From the NCBI GenBank assembly GCA_033239125.1, contig BSWB01000001.1, forward strand, positions 162,277,481 to 162,341,480: a DNA stretch of 64,000 nucleotides, read 5' to 3'. The stretch comes from Fagopyrum homotropicum (taxonomy: Eukaryota; Streptophyta; Magnoliopsida; Caryophyllales; Polygonaceae). The notes under the pieces are model-generated. The model did not search any database. It saw only the letters and a list, made by a program, of their open reading frames with translations, and had not been told where the DNA came from. Shown piece after piece: positions 34,560 through 49,559 of this stretch. Both the position numbers and the translations under genes were made by a program. The first letter of the stretch is position 1. Each line of letters opens with the position of its first letter.

Positions 34560-35860
34560 TTTTTAACTTAAAGTCAGTCACTTCATTAAATCAAAAAAAT
34601 GGGACACCACCAAAATTGAAAATGAGCTACAAAATATTATTAGTCCAACAATTATGGGAAAAAGTAATGGAAACAATAATTCCAACAAAAGAAATACAAG
34701 ACAAGTTATATTGGAGAAGTAACTCGAATGGCTGGTTCTCCACAAAATCAGCTTCGGAAATGATCGAAAAGGAGTCTAGATGGCTCCCTGAATTTTCTTG
34801 CGATTGGATATGAAAACTAAACACTCAACCAAAAATTAAAAATTTCATATGAAAAATATCAAGAGATGGTCTCCCAACTAAAGCAAAACTTAACGAAAGA
34901 AGAATCGCGGTCCCTATAAATTATGAATTTTGTAATCACCAACTAGAGGATCTTGTACACCTTCTTATTGATTGCCCCCACGGTAAAAATGTGATTGCAA
35001 GAATTGACAATTCCATCTTAACCAACCTCAATACAATTAGTACGGAAAACAAAAAAGTCCATGAAATTTTACTGGAGATAAAAAAAAACAAGATTAGTAT
35101 GAATAATTTTACTTGTCTTGCAACTATCTGTTGGAGTATTTGGTTCTTCGGGAACAAAACCATATTTAATAACGCACTATTGGAATGGACCATGATATCG
35201 TAAACTTCATCAAGAACCAATTGCATAATTGGAAAACTCATATTAAGGACGAGGACGACTACGACTTTTAACACACCCCCAAAAACAACAAACTCATCAC
35301 AAGGAAGAAAAATAACATCAAATGGGACAAACCAAAACCAGGATTCCATAAACTCAATTTTGATGGTTCAAAACTTGATTCGGGCATAACGTCAATTGGT
35401 TATGTTATTCGAAATCATAACGGCAAAGTTATTAGTTTGGATGCTAGAAAAAACAACTTTAACTCGATAATTAAAGCAGAAGCTTTCGCTCTAAAAGTTG
35501 GACTATTAGAAACAACTAATAAGGCTAAATATCAAGAAGAACGAAATTGAGGGTGATAACCTATGTGTTATCAAGGCACTTCAAGGACTTTGGAGAAGTC
35601 CCTGGGAGATCAGGATGATCGTATCCGACTCCAGACTAGATATTCGCTTCTTTGAGAAGTCCAGGTCAGACACATGTTCACATAAAGCGACTATGTTGCT
35701 AACCGATTGGCCCATTTGGGAATTTCGAACCCCAACACACTTTTTTTTGACGATCCCGAACTTCGTGTTCTCATCCGCAAGAATGCTTTAGGATGGACTA
35801 CCTCTAGAAGATAGTTTCCTAACCGCTTTTCGTTTTCAGAAAAAAGAAGAAGAAAAAAAC
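34560..35860 (+). mobile_element. LINE C-terminal fragment with zf-RVT and RNase H domains
   Basis: Frames give IIPTKEIQDKLYWRSNSNGWFSTKSASEMI and a linker to NYEFCNHQLEDLVHLLIDCPH (zf-RVT). WDKPKPGFHKLNFDGSKLDSGITSIGYVIRNHNGKVIS is the start of an RNase H fold with DGS. AEAFALKVGL, GDNLCVIKALQG and VANRLAHLGISNPNTLFFDDPELR follow. Stops and shifts make it dead. Pieces of the same tail occur at 18,905 and 49,560. Confidence 0.8.
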
Positions 35861-35879
35861 ATCTCTTAGAGGTTCTCAT

Positions 35880-37380
35880 TCCTCTCCGTAAAAATCGTTA
35901 TCTCCAAAACTTGACTCATCTAATATAACCAAACATCTACGCTTAACAAATATTTTTAGGTAATTGGAAAATGCACTACCCATTATATGATTGTACATGC
36001 GAGACTAGGGAGGTCAATGGGTTGGGTGATGGCTGGTTGTATCACTTTCAACACCGACTCATACTAAGAACCGTTTACACTAATCATCATCCATCCAAGT
36101 AGTTCTTTACCCTAAACTATAATCGTAGGTGATCGGGTGAGGCAGTTTTTTTCCGGGTTCATCCTACAAATTAAGTGACTTCCAAAATAGCAAAAAAATA
36201 TAACATAATACGATAAGTTTATTACACAATAAGTCAACTACACAAGTGACAAACTAGAAATTCAAAATTAAGCGCCTCCTTAGAATCCACAACATCAAAA
36301 TTTTTAAAACTAAGTTTGCAAATATAAATCAAATTGGTTTATGGATCTTCAACTTGATCGACTTTTATCAATTGCTCGGACTTGAAAATATTCAAGCATT
36401 TGATCTTTAGCAAATCAAAATATTCTATAAACAATGAAATGAAATTAAGATACAATTAACAAGATATTTATTTATGTTTATTACTTCGAAATTTATAATT
36501 ATCCAAAGGATTTTCTTAAACTAAAATATCCTTTTGGTAAATCAAAAGCAAAGTTACAAATAAAATTCACAACGGTGTTCACATCACATTTGAAGTTCAT
36601 CCCTGATCAACCATCCTGCAACTGATATAACACCAATATTTACCTTTTGAAAACAAAAACATTAGCTTGTTACCCCTTGTAATCGCATGTGTAAATTGTT
36701 ATTACAAATGAATATCATAATTTTCGTAAAAGGCCCGAGTACACTATTGTATTATCATTTACTAAAAGTATAGAATTACATTTTTGTATATATTATGAAT
36801 ATAATTAAGTTGCTTTTTAATATAAAAAATATTATCTTGACTGCATAAAAAAGTGAAAAGGAGATGAAAAGTCGAATCAAAGGTGCAGATACTGAATGCA
36901 ACTGTAGGTGCAACTGCCAACTGCAACACAGTCTCTACTCTCACTTCACTTCCATGGAGAACCAGCAAAGCAAGCAGTGATATGTGTTAAAACTACTTTT
37001 AATGTACTTGAATGGTTTCAGAGATTCTCTGTGCATGCTTCAGACCCCATCTCTCTCATCTCTTCTTTTCTTTTTCTAAATCAATGCATTCTTACGTTAT
37101 TGCAAGTTATGGCATCGTCTTCTCGCTGTCTGCTATACTAAACCATCTTCGTATCTGCAGACCATCTATGGTCGGAGTTTCAGACAACAACTATGATAAA
37201 CTAACCTTTTATGTCTAATTTAATTTCGATCTCATTTGAGTTTAATCTTCAATTTGGTACGTACACTCCTTATTGAAAAATGATTCATGTATATGGCATG
37301 CCTCAAAAAGCTTCATTCTTTACTACTGCATTATGTTTTTGTTTTTGTATCAACGGTTTTATAATCGAGTTTAGGGTGTG
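35880..37380. other. AT-rich intergenic stretch
   Basis: No coding region could be supported. A short frame MENQQSKQ at about 36,955 stops at once. Confidence 0.4.
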
Positions 37381-37384
37381 ACCA

Positions 37385-37541
37385 ATTTGTCGGAGATAAT
37401 AAGGTCCCACATCGAAAATGGGACACTCCGAACCTAGTATATAAGGATGTGACCCATTTATGTGATGAGTTTGAGCATAATGCGCATGTGCGCTCGTATG
37501 CACACGATCCCGTTCTACGGTCCGTCTATATCGGACTTTGA
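37385..37541 (+). mobile_element. TRIM-like solo LTR, plus orientation
   Basis: Runs from about GGTCCCACATCGAAAATGG through CTAGTATATAAGG and GCGCATGTGCGCTCG to GGACTTTGACA, the same ordered landmarks as the array near 17 kb. No primer site follows (ACCATTAAG instead), so it is a solo or degraded LTR. A weaker piece lies at about 37,815-37,930. Confidence 0.65.
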
Positions 37542-38421
37542 CACCATTAAGATAAAGTGTTGGACTGTCATACACAACATGCATATGTAAGTATGTTTGG
37601 ACATGCAATGAAGCTTTTCACGTGATCTTTGACCCGTAAGAATTTAAAATGGTATTCGAGTAGTTCGATCTTCGGCTCTTACTTACTGATTTTGTCGGTT
37701 TTAAGAGATTTGATGGCGGACCCTGGACTAGTTGTCCCGTCCGATTGGGTTAGACAACCTTAATATGTCGTCGAATATTAAAGTTTTCACATCTATAATA
37801 AAAGAAAAATGGACTTAATATATAAGGTTGGTGCATTACTTTTATTGTCAATTAAGTTTAGGATGAAACCCCACTAAACTTATGTGTTAGGCTCGGAGAA
37901 CGCGTATGTAAGTTCAGATGTATGACAAAACAAACCCCCGCCTCATCTCTAGTTGGAATTCAATAATATAAATAACGAAGTTATAGATAAAAAAAATTAA
38001 GATATTGTACAAGGGTCTTATACGAAAATTTAGTTTTTACGGAGGAGGAGGAGAAAGGGAGGAAACTACACGAAATTATCCTTAACAATCACTCTTTTGC
38101 AAGGACCCTCACTTTAAAAAAAAAAAAATTAACCTTAAACTACCTTTAATGTTCATCTATGTTCAATAAACCAACCTTACAAGTTACAATTATTTGATGT
38201 AATTTTAGTCAGTATAGGATGGTTAGTTGCAAACCTTTAGAATTAGAGTGATTGATTTTTTGCCAATGGTTTATTGTAAATATATGAATATTAAAGGTGG
38301 TTTATGTTAAAAAAATTATAAAAGATAATTGTTTTCAAAAGAGGTGATTTTATGTAATTTTCTCTAACAATATTAACAACGGCAACGGTGGCAACAACAA
38401 TACACGGAGCTTATACACCAA

Positions 38422-38718
38422 GGGTCCGTTTGGTTTGAACTCCGGAATCGGAAACGGAATGGAAACGAATCTAGCATATGTATACCCTTGTTCATGAAAG
38501 TTTTTGGAATCATTCCTTTGATTTGAACTTTGAAGTAAATGAAGTAGAATTTGATTACTTTTGATACCCTATAGGGTAACAAAATATGGGAAGGCATGTG
38601 TATTTTGCATGTAAACATAAGGAATGATTCCATAGAATTTCATGAATAAGGATATACATATGGACTAAATTCGTTTACATTCCGTTTCCGTTTTCGGAGT
38701 TGGAACCAAAATGGGCCC
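38422..38718. mobile_element. MITE family B
   Basis: GGGTCCGTTTGGTTTGAAC and the terminal ATGGGCCC, with the central TACCCTATAGGGTA palindrome. Confidence 0.8.
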
Positions 38719-38790
38719 TAAACCTATTCTCTTTATATGTGATATAAAATACTTGTATCTTTCTTCTTAAACCGTAATATGTACGATCTT

Positions 38791-40080
38791 TTTTTTTTTA
38801 AATGTAATTGTATTAAGAGTGGATATATAACGGTTACAAGTGAGGAGTAGCAGTTACAAGTTCAGCAGCAAAAAACAAAGGCAGTTTGAGAGTATGACAA
38901 GAGGGGAATGAGGAGGTGCGCCTTAGGTAAATTGTATGTTTAACATACGAGCGGTCCTTCCAGTTGTGCTCGAAGTGGAGTTTTATGGATCTAATGATAG
39001 CACCGGCACAATCAATCGCTCTAGTGAAGACATTATTATGGATCAAGTTGTTCCGAGCAGTCCATACATGATATATGAATGAGGTGATGGAGGCTATGCG
39101 GATCCGGTCCAGAAGGTTGGGTTGCTTGTGAGTCCAGGACGCGAGCCACTCCCAGAGGTTGTTGATATAAGGGGCGGGGTAAGGAGTTCTAGTCCAGCGG
39201 GAGACAATGTCTAGGACGAGAGACCCATAGCTGCAGTATGACCATAGATGGTCATCCCTTTCAGGGGCATTGTAGCACAGTTTACATGTATCCACAACAA
39301 TCAAATTCCAGGCCTTGAGCGTGGCGAGAGTAGGGAGGCGTCTAAGGGAAGCAAGCCAGGAGACATAGCAACTCTTAGGGGTATTGGATCTGAGCCAAAT
39401 AGCTTTCTATGGAGCATGGGGAGTTGGGGCAGGTGTTGATTTGTAACTTGCATAGGCAATCTTGTGAGAGAATGGGTTGAGATTGGTGGGCACAGCAACG
39501 CCTCTCAGACGAGCAGTGAGGCAAGGGGGCATTTCACTCCTGGTAACTAGTAATGCTTTCCAGAAGGCACTATGATGCGGTTTAGGGTTGCAGTTCCAAA
39601 TGGAATTCCTCTTGATCAGGTGACGCTTAGCCCATTGGACCCAGATGTTGTCACCACCTCTATCCAGGTCATAAATGAGCTTAGCAAATGCGACTTTGTT
39701 TCTAGTAGCAAGATCGGGAAAGCCAAGGCCACCCACGTCTTTGGCAGTACAAATGGAAGACCAAGCAACCAAAGCTCTATTGTTGCTCACAGAGCCCGCC
39801 CAGAAATATGACCTAATGAGGCCATTGATCGTGCTTATCACCTTTGCGGGGAACATGAACATAGAACTCCAATAGTGACTAATAGAGAAGAGGATGGACT
39901 TTATAATCTGTGCTCTACCCGCATAAGAGAGGGATTGAGCGCTCCATGACTGAATGCATTTAGTGATTTTGTGAATTAAGGGCTGGTAATCACTAATCAG
40001 AAGGCGCTTGCTACCAATCGGAACCCCCAGGTAATGAAAAGGAAGCGAGCCCAGAGGCATCCCAGTAAGGTGAAGGTTTA
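38791..40080 (-). mobile_element. LINE 3' fragment (RT C-terminus and zf-RVT), minus strand
   Basis: Read on the minus strand: MPLGSLPFHYLGVPIGSKRL..YQPLI, SLSYAGRAQIIKSILFSISHYW, SYFWAGSVSNNRALVAWSSICTAKDVGGLGFPDLATRNKV. After a frame change come TCKLCYNAPERDDHLWSYC (zf-RVT) and SRWTRTPYPAPYINNLWEWL. It ends in a poly(A) seen as T's at 38791-38800. It is 5'-truncated, lacking endonuclease and RT palm, and belongs to the clade of the fragment at 12,155. Confidence 0.9.
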
Positions 40081-42380
40081 CCGACCATATATTACATTAC
40101 GATTTTGTATATTATTTGCATAAAAAATTTTATCCTCATACTTTATATACTAGTGTATTACTCGTATCTTGTGAGGGATTATATTTTAAATTTAATTGAT
40201 TTTTCTAAATGGTGATATAAATATTCTTATATAAATCTTTAATTTTTTTTTTGTGTTTTTAATTTTTAAAATGTAAATTGTCTAGAGATATTGCTAAATT
40301 TTTTTAAAAAAATCTAACTATTAAATCTATTAATTTTTAATTGATTTAGAAACTTAATTAAGATTTTTGGGTTATTGTTAATTGTTAAAATGACACGTGG
40401 TGGTTAGAATTCTCACGGTTAGACACGTGGAATTACGTGTTTCTCCTATAATATATATAAGATTTATGAAATTTAATGATGAGCTCATTTGAGGACCTTC
40501 TATAAGGTTAATTCAACTAGACAATTTATTATTCCATTCAAATCTATATTATACAATTTATATTTAAAAAAATTGTATATATTTTCTTAGTCTCGTAATC
40601 TTCTTTTAACAACATTGTTTTGCCTAACCTTAATGACTTTGGAGTCATTTTATAAAAGTAAAAAGATTATTGCAAAAGTATACTCAACTTCTTATAATAA
40701 AAAAAAGGATTTGATGAAGGTGTGAAAAGACAACCATAAGTCCACAAATTATATTAACTTATATTTGATGAAAAGTAGACAAATAAACAATTTGAAGTTC
40801 TATTCTTTTAAGGATACTATAAAAAAATTCCTCAACTTTTGACTTAATCATCTTCATTTTCCTCTAAATTTTGTTAATTTCTATATGTAACACGCTAAGG
40901 AGACACCTTTACACCGGATTTCGATCTAATTAATTAATTTTATTCCACCGAAAAAAAGTTAAAAAAAAACCTAACTATTCATATAGGTAGATCTAGCTAC
41001 CATAATATAAATATTTATTATAATATAATTAACAAATATTTTATATATAAGATCATGTTTATAAATATAAATAGTTTATACATTTAAGTTATAATTTATA
41101 TAACATGAAAAAATTTGTAGAATAACCATTTTATGAAATTAGAAATATATCCCCAAGCTTTTTATTTATTGGTTTATTTACCTTTTAATTATAAAAATTA
41201 AAATTAACTTTTTAATTTTTTATTTTTTATTATTTAAAAAATAATTCCGAAATAATTTTTTAAAAAAAATCCCAATTTTTTAATAAAAATAACAAAAAAA
41301 AAGAAAGCAGAAAACTTTTTTAAAAAATCATTAAAAAAAACATTTATTTTTAAATTATGAGGTCAAAAGATGAAAATTTTGAGGGTTAGATCCACCATTA
41401 TAAAACTCAAATACCTAAGTTATGTAAGTATATGTGGAGAAAATCATAATTATAACATTTTTATTACAAATTAAGTAATAAAGATCATCCATATTAAAAG
41501 AACTCGTATATTTACTTTAAACATCTCTCTAATCTCGCACTCGAAGTACGAAATTAGTGTTTAATTAATTGTGTATATGGGGTTTGAAAGGGAAAAGGAT
41601 AAAATGGTTAACTACACATTTTACCACATTATTACTCTATGAAGAGTATCTATAACATAAACTCATCAAGTAAATATACCCTTAATAGAGTAATAGTGGT
41701 AATTCAACTAGAGTGGTAAAAATTAGAAGATTGTACAAAACAAAGCCCATAAAAAGAGCCTATTTCACCCAATTCTTTCAAGAGAAATTGAGTTTAATCA
41801 ATTCCGCACTTGAGGCCCGAACCGGAATTGGGTTCGATTTGATTCCACACTTGGACTCCGAAACAGAAATTGGGTTTAATCAATTTCACACTTGATTCCA
41901 AACCCGAAATGAAGAAGGAAAAAAAAACGGAATTGTGTTATTTTTATAAATAAAATATATGTGTATGTCTAACATAGCCCAAAAAAATTATAGTATAAAA
42001 TCAAATGTAAACTATCATAAACTAACGATATAATAACCTTATTCATACGAGAATTATATATTCAAATATTCTATGAATCTTCCAATACACCCCGTAAGGC
42101 CGTAGTCAAAGTTTAGGAACATAACTGAATGTTGAAGATTGAAATATCATATCGACAATAAGCACACATCAGTAGATCGGCGCAATAATAGAATACACAA
42201 ATGAATTGACGACACTAGTATAGTAGATCAACGACAACAATAGATTGCACGCATTAGATTAGTGGTAGTAGGTTTAAAGGTGTAGGTTGTGTAGCACGGT
42301 AGTAGGCTTAGAGGTTCATGATCCGGCAGTTTCCGATACCATGTTTTGGCGGAGGATACCATTATTATAAAGAACAGAGT
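40081..42380. other. Very AT-rich intergenic DNA with an eroded LTR-element leader
   Basis: No gene. At about 41,960-42,350 a minus-strand primer-site-like TGGTATCGGA (complement of TCCGATACCA) and a CAATACACCCC..GTAGATCGG region resemble the leader region at 17,300-17,590, suggesting an old LTR-element remnant. Confidence 0.45.
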
Positions 42381-42382
42381 AA

Positions 42383-42646
42383 GAGCATCCCCAACGGTTT
42401 TCCTAAACTCTTCACCAAAATGGAGCATCAAAAGTAAAAATCTACCCTTTATATTTTTATCAAATCCAACAGATTCCCTATTTTGGAAAATTCTCTATTT
42501 ATTTGGTGAATGTCTTCAAATTTAGGGAAGAGTCCCACTTTTTTCCATTATTCTCCATTTTGGAGAATGAAATGGAGAATCTGTTGGAACAAAAAATCTT
42601 AAAATTTTACAAATATTCTAAAATGGAAAAGCTATTGGGGATGCTC
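42383..42646. mobile_element. PIF/Harbinger-type MITE with TAA TSD
   Basis: GAGCATCCCCAA and TTGGGGATGCTC are perfect 12-base inverted ends. TAA lies at 42380-42382 and 42647-42649. The interior contains GGAGAAT words in both orientations. Confidence 0.88.
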
Positions 42647-42789
42647 TAACAAAAATAAAATAAAATTAAACCAAACTAAATACAATATAGTATTCTTATT
42701 TTGTCTAAAAATAATATATTCAAATATTGTATTTATCCTTCAATAATTTAAAAAAATCCAGTAAATTAATTTGAATGAATCTTAGCTAT

Positions 42790-43392
42790 AAAAAATTGAA
42801 AAAATTTGGTAAAGTAGGTCATTTTCTATTTTCACTAGGTTTGTGTACCCCTTTAATTTTTACCAATTTCATTAAATTAAAGTTAAAAGTTAAAGGGTTT
42901 GATTAGGGGTACATTTACTAAACATATTTATACTATGTACCTAGTTACTAGATAAAAATCTCAAAAAAATTTGTTTAGCTAATTTGGCCTAAAAAATTTG
43001 CTATTGAAATATTCAATTCAAACCTCAAAGTCAGTTTAGTAAAAATTCAATGTTATAAATAATAACCGAAACCGCAAAATATAACCTCAATATAAAATCA
43101 CCAAATTTTGATGCGTAATTATTTCGGAAATTTGAAGATACATCTTCTCCTTATTCAGTTATAATAGGTAAATAAATACATAATGATTTTTGAAAGAATT
43201 TGGTCAAATAGGTCCTTTTTTTATTTTCATTAGGTTTGTGTACGCTTTCAATTTTTACCACTTACATTAAATTTAAGTTGAAAGATAAGGGGTTTAATTA
43301 GAAATACATAAACTAAACATATTTATACCATAAACCTAATTACTATAGAGAAATTTTCAAAAATACTTACTTAGCTAATTTTACATTAGTTT
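42790..43392. repeat. Two diverged copies of an AT-rich MITE-like element (family D)
   Basis: Blocks at about 42,805-42,995 and 43,195-43,392 share TTGGT(A/C)AA(G/A)TAGGTC, ATTTTCA(C/T)TAGGTTTGTG, ACTAAACATATTTATAC and TTAGCTAATTT. The GGGGTACATTTACTAAACA phrase links the family to MITE family C. Confidence 0.6.
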
Positions 43393-44830
43393 TTCCCTAA
43401 CTATTTAATTTTGCATGGGTTGATATTGAAATTTGCATTAGCATACATAACTAAAATTTTTTATTAAGAAATAGTTTAATAATAATATATAGTATAGTAT
43501 AGTAGTGTTTCGGAGAAGTAATGAGTACTCCGAATATGTAATTTTAAGAAAATTATTTATTCTTTTTTTTTTTAAATTCATAATAACATAACTAATATTT
43601 AGTAAAATTATCAAAGAATAAAATTAATCCAAAAATTTAAATTCCTTCGAATTTGCATGTTGCATGCATGGGATTATTGTAAAACTAAATTACAATGTTC
43701 AAAGAATCAATTATTGTAAAACAAAAGGAGCATAATTTTGTAATCTTAATTCCTTCGAATTTTCGAGCTGAAATATAGGATTTATATGAGTTTTTAATTC
43801 TAAAACCAAAGGATATATGACAATATACTATCCAATTATTTTATATTCAAACTATAAAAGAAAAACATAAACTTGGCAGCCCTGACATGTTCAGTAGCCG
43901 ATCGAATTTACACATTTCTTTAAGTATCGAATGTACACACTTGGCAAAGCCGATCGAATTAAACAATATTTATGTATAAGATTATATTCCAAATTGCATG
44001 TTGCATGCATGGGATTGCGAACCGGGTCAGACATGGTGTTGACCAAAAATAGGACCGAACCGGGTTAGCACGTGCATGTTTGGTGAGCGTCCACCGTGTA
44101 ATTTGTGGCTTTCACTCCAAGTCTCCGACCGGCCCACTTGCTTTTTATTGTTTATTAAACCACCCACATTTAATATTGTGGTCGTTATCGTTGAATATTA
44201 CTTCATTAATATTACTTTATTGCCATAATTTCTTTGTGTTTGAGAAACTGTACTTGTAAAGTTGAGGTTCAACACCTCATCCTTTGACCTTGACCATCGA
44301 ACCATGCTTCGCTACTTAATTGGCCGGCCTGGTGTCGTTAAGGATATTTCGTTATAATAAATAGGATATTTGTTGAATGATACGAGAAGAAATGTGTCTC
44401 ACGTTGATAACATAACACGTTGCGAGACTAATATATAAGTTTATAAAGTATTTTTTATTTTCAAATGATTTTATGATGGATTATGCGTGTTTGTGTGTGT
44501 ATTTTGCTAGACGTATTTCGTCCACGTCTTTAAAACGTGACGGATATAAGAAAAGTTAACGATATTCAATTTAATCCGGGCTTCGTTTGAACTTGACTAC
44601 AATATTGATAGATGAAGTATTGAAATGCTATTTTCTAGTAGAATGTTTGAGCTTTGGAGGAATTAACTTATATCAAATATATCGGTCATATTTCAATAGA
44701 TTTATAATACTTAATGATCGGGGTTTCATCAAATCTATATATAGGTTTCCTCGAAATTGTACAATAACCGAATTCGACCCCTCGAGGTTGCTCTAACATG
44801 AGTTTGACTACATGAGTTCCAAAACAAAGA
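43393..44830. other. AT-rich intergenic DNA
   Basis: No gene seen. GCATGTTGCATGCATGGGAT occurs twice (about 43,657 and 43,996). Confidence 0.4.
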
Positions 44831-47485
44831 GACTACAAGAAGGCCAAAGAGGGAGGCCAACACAAGGTGAATACCGAGCAATTTAGCCCATAAGAGCGAG
44901 TCGAGTGATATGTCCTTCCTATGGTGACTCGCAAAGTTCTTGATGGCAAAGATGACATTGTTCGCGCAAGTGATTGCTGGGGTGAAGTTGGCGTTGAAGA
45001 TGACCTCGTTCCTAGCTTTCTAGGTAAAATAGATGTAAGGAGTGATCGAACAGGTTCTAATGTTGGAGATGAGGGTGCGTTTGGGTGTTAAGTGAGTAGG
45101 GATAGGGGTAGGGCGTTCTGGTCCAACGGGAGATGATATCGAGAAAAAGGGTGGTGTAGTTGCAGTTGCTCCATAGGTGGGTCTCATTTTTGTAGTGACT
45201 TCTTCGGAGCTTGCACAACTCATCATTGACAATGTTCCACGTGGATAGTTTAGTACGCTAGCATAGTGAGACTGTAGTGACTTGCAATTCAAGCAATGAA
45301 ACTACATTTAGGTATATGTAAGTCATGCTAGATATGGAAGGGTAGGGGAGGGTTAGGAGGTAGTGAGGGTTCTCTGAAGTAGAAGTTAGTAGTGGAGGTG
45401 GAGAAGGAGCCATTGGGACGGGAGATAAGGCTAAGATAGTTAGAGTCAGGCCTAGAAGAGTGGATAAGGTCGCGAACCTTAATGATGGCGTTCCATGAAT
45501 GACTATGATTACCGGAAGCTAGGTAATTCCAAATCGAGCATCTTTTCAGGATGTTTCGGTTGATCCATTGACACCATATATTTGCTTTCCCCATGGCCAG
45601 ATCACATATAAGCTTGGAGAGATAAGCTTTGTTCCATAAAGAAGCTCATTGAATCTAAGACCACCCATACTTATAGGCGTGCAGGCCGTGCTCCATGCGA
45701 CTAGGGATCTCTTGCTAGAATCCTTACCAGACCAAAGGAAGGAGCGAAAAAGACTTTGAATCTTGTTGAGAATAGTAGTCAAAATAAGGAACATTGTACA
45801 CCAGTATTGGTGCATTGCCAAAAGAATAGATGCGATGATCTACTTCCGGCCAGCGTAGAAAAGGTTCTTTGCACTGCACGAGTGGATCTTGGCCGTAACT
45901 TTGGAAATGAGGGGATGATAATCATGTAGGTTGAGTCTTTTGCTACCCACAAGGACCCCCAAGTAGTGAAAGGGGAGAAAGCCAAAAGAGAAACAAGAGG
46001 TCTTGATGACGTGGTTGCGGTACGAGGGATGAACTCCGCCCAGGAAGATAGAAGATTTAGTGAAATTAACCCTGAGACCAGAGAGGTAGCCAAAGGAGTC
46101 CAGAGTGTCTTTCAGGGTAAGAATATAAGCAATACCCCCTATACAGAAAAGCATGAGGTCGTCGGCAAAACATAGGTATGTTATGCTAGGGTTATGACAC
46201 CTAGGGTGGAAGTTGAAGTTCGGGTTAGAGGCATTTGTAGAGATCATAGTAGAGAGGACCTCCATGACAATGACAAAGAGAGGGGGGAGAGGGGGAAACC
46301 TTGCCGCATCCCTCTAATACCTTTGAAATAACCTTTGAGTGTATTGTTGACATTAATTGAGTAAGTTGTAGTAGTGATGCATTCCTTAACCAGGTTCACA
46401 AAGTACTCAGGGAAGTCTATCTTGTAGAGGCCGAGAAGAATGATGTTATGCTCAATGGTGTCGAACGCCTTTGTGATATCAACTTTCAAGGCACATCTGG
46501 GAGAGATGTGAACTTGGTTGTATTTTTTGAAGAGCTCTTGGCAAAGTAGAATGTTATGTTTAATAGATCTACCCTTAACGAAGGCACTTTAATACGAACC
46601 TATGATGTAAGAGAATGTGGAGTTTAGTCTATTGGAGAGAATTTTGGAAATTATTTTATAGATTGTGTTACAGCAAGAGATGGGACGGTAGTCAGACGGG
46701 CAGGTGGGGTCAGCTATCTTGGCAATCAGGGAAATCGAAGAGTGGTTGATCTGATTGAGAAGCTTCCCATTGGAGAAGAAGTCTGAAATAGCATTTGTGA
46801 ACCCATCTTTAATTACGGTCCAGTAAGCCTTGAAGAAGTAGGCATTGAAGCCATCGGGTCCAGGAGCCTTATTATCACCAATATTGAATAGAGAATCTTT
46901 GATTTCCTCTTGGGAAACGGGGTGAGTGAGGGATCTGATGTGATTTGAGTTTGCCCAATTGGCAAGGGACAACCAGGAACTAAGCATGGCTTGATATGTG
47001 GAAAGGGCATCGCCATCTGGGGGCGTATCAATGGATGAAGAGTGTTCAATAAGAGTATCAGAGATTGTTGTTTGGATCATGGGTAATGTTGCTAGTAGGG
47101 TTGATCGGCGTATTAATGGTGTTTGTACCCCTTCTGGTTTTGATGCTTCTGAAGAAGTAAGCATCGTCTTGATCACCATGCTTGATTCAATTTTCTTAGG
47201 GAGGTGAGCTATATAAGTAGGTCCGGAGGGTATCAAGCACAGAGTTTAGTTTGGAGATTGTGTTTTTCTCAGTCTCCAACAGGGTGGTGTCATGAGGGGA
47301 GGTTTGGAGGGTAGTCTGGGTATTGGAGAGGAGCTCTCTCAATTCATGGATGATTGAGTGGATGGCCTTGAGCTACTAGTTAGGGAACTTTTTAAGCTTT
47401 GGCTTGAGCCTTTTAAGCTTGTGGACAAGTTGGTACATCGGATGGCCATGGATAGGCCGGATCCATGAGGTTGAGTTGGTGGGAA
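44830..47485 (-). mobile_element. 5'-truncated LINE (RT through zf-RVT), minus strand, degenerate
   Basis: Minus-strand pieces in order: PIHGHPMYQLVHKLKRLKPKLKKFP (linker before RT), NKAPGPDGFNAYFFKAYW, SLIAKIADPTCPSDYRPISCCNTIYKIISKILSNRL, MKVDITKAFDTIEHN, GIRGMRQGFPLSP, CFADDLMLF (catalytic FADD), FLPFHYLGVLVGSKRL, FLWSGKDSSKRSLVAWSTACTPISMGGLRFNELL and KARNEVIFNANFTPAITCANN. The endonuclease domain is absent and several frames are broken. Confidence 0.9.
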
Positions 47486-47489
47486 GAAA

Positions 47490-48582
<1,093 letters not shown>

Positions 48583-48599
48583 GATGGGTACGTGTACCA

Positions 48600-49550
48600 G
48601 TAGGGAACTGTAGCGGTACAGTTATATTAATCTGGTGAAGTTAGTTGTATGAAAAAGAGGAAGGCACAGTATCCTCATATAATTAGGTCTCTTTTGACCA
48701 TTTCATGTTTATTACTTAATGATTTAATTAAATAATAATTATGACATTTGATTTCGCTAATTTATTAGGCCATGTGTCCATTGACTAATTGATGAGCTTT
48801 TGTGACATGTCTCTTTCAACTTTGTCACAAATAATATGGTAAGATTCCTCATCTCTCTAACACGTTCCTCCCTTCGTGCATTATTTGATTGCTCAATCGA
48901 TTATTGCTTCAATAACTAATAATCTCTAATCTTCGTGGGTGAATGATCTTTTTTTTCTTTTAATTGACTACACGAGATATATTTGGTGTATTATGAGGTT
49001 GACTGATATACGGACTAATCGTCATGTAAAATAACGAGACATTATCGAAATATAACAAAAAAGGTATTAAAAATCTTCAAAAAGGATAGATTAAACCAAA
49101 AATGAAGCCAATGTATGATCGATGATGGCAAAATATGGAGAGAACACGGAATAGGTGAATTAACATAGCTTCTTGTCGTAGAGGAGCGGGATATAGACAC
49201 CTTTAACAAAGGGAAAACAAAAACTCTTGAGGATTCCTCCACATAGATGAGGTATTTTTACAGAATTCAAACACCACCACAATCAACACGATTAAACAGT
49301 GGACACATGACCATAATTTTATATGAAACAATCGTTCACACCACACTCCATAGTCCATAACGACTTTAAATTGGAAGTCATCCAACTAAAAAAGGTTAGA
49401 AAAGTTTCAACATGTTTTAAAAAAGTTGAAATTTAAGTTATTCTTGAACTAATTTTTTTGTAGTTATTAGTGACCCTTGGTCATGTAATACTTGTTTTTG
49501 GAGTTACGTCTATCATTGTTTTTTTAATCCGAAATCACTATGAAGAGGTT
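48600..49550. other. Intergenic, no gene recognised
   Basis: AT-rich. A minus-strand frame at 49,042-49,242 has no family signature and low-complexity composition. Confidence 0.35.
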
Positions 49551-49559
49551 TTGAGTCTA

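Noticed and set aside
36937..37141. Short frame at a possible gene start (MENQQSKQ..)
   Set aside because: It stops after a few codons and has no domain signature or splice continuation.
39248..39875. Plus-strand open frames over the LINE at 39 kb
   Set aside because: They are antisense shadows of the minus-strand LINE polymerase.
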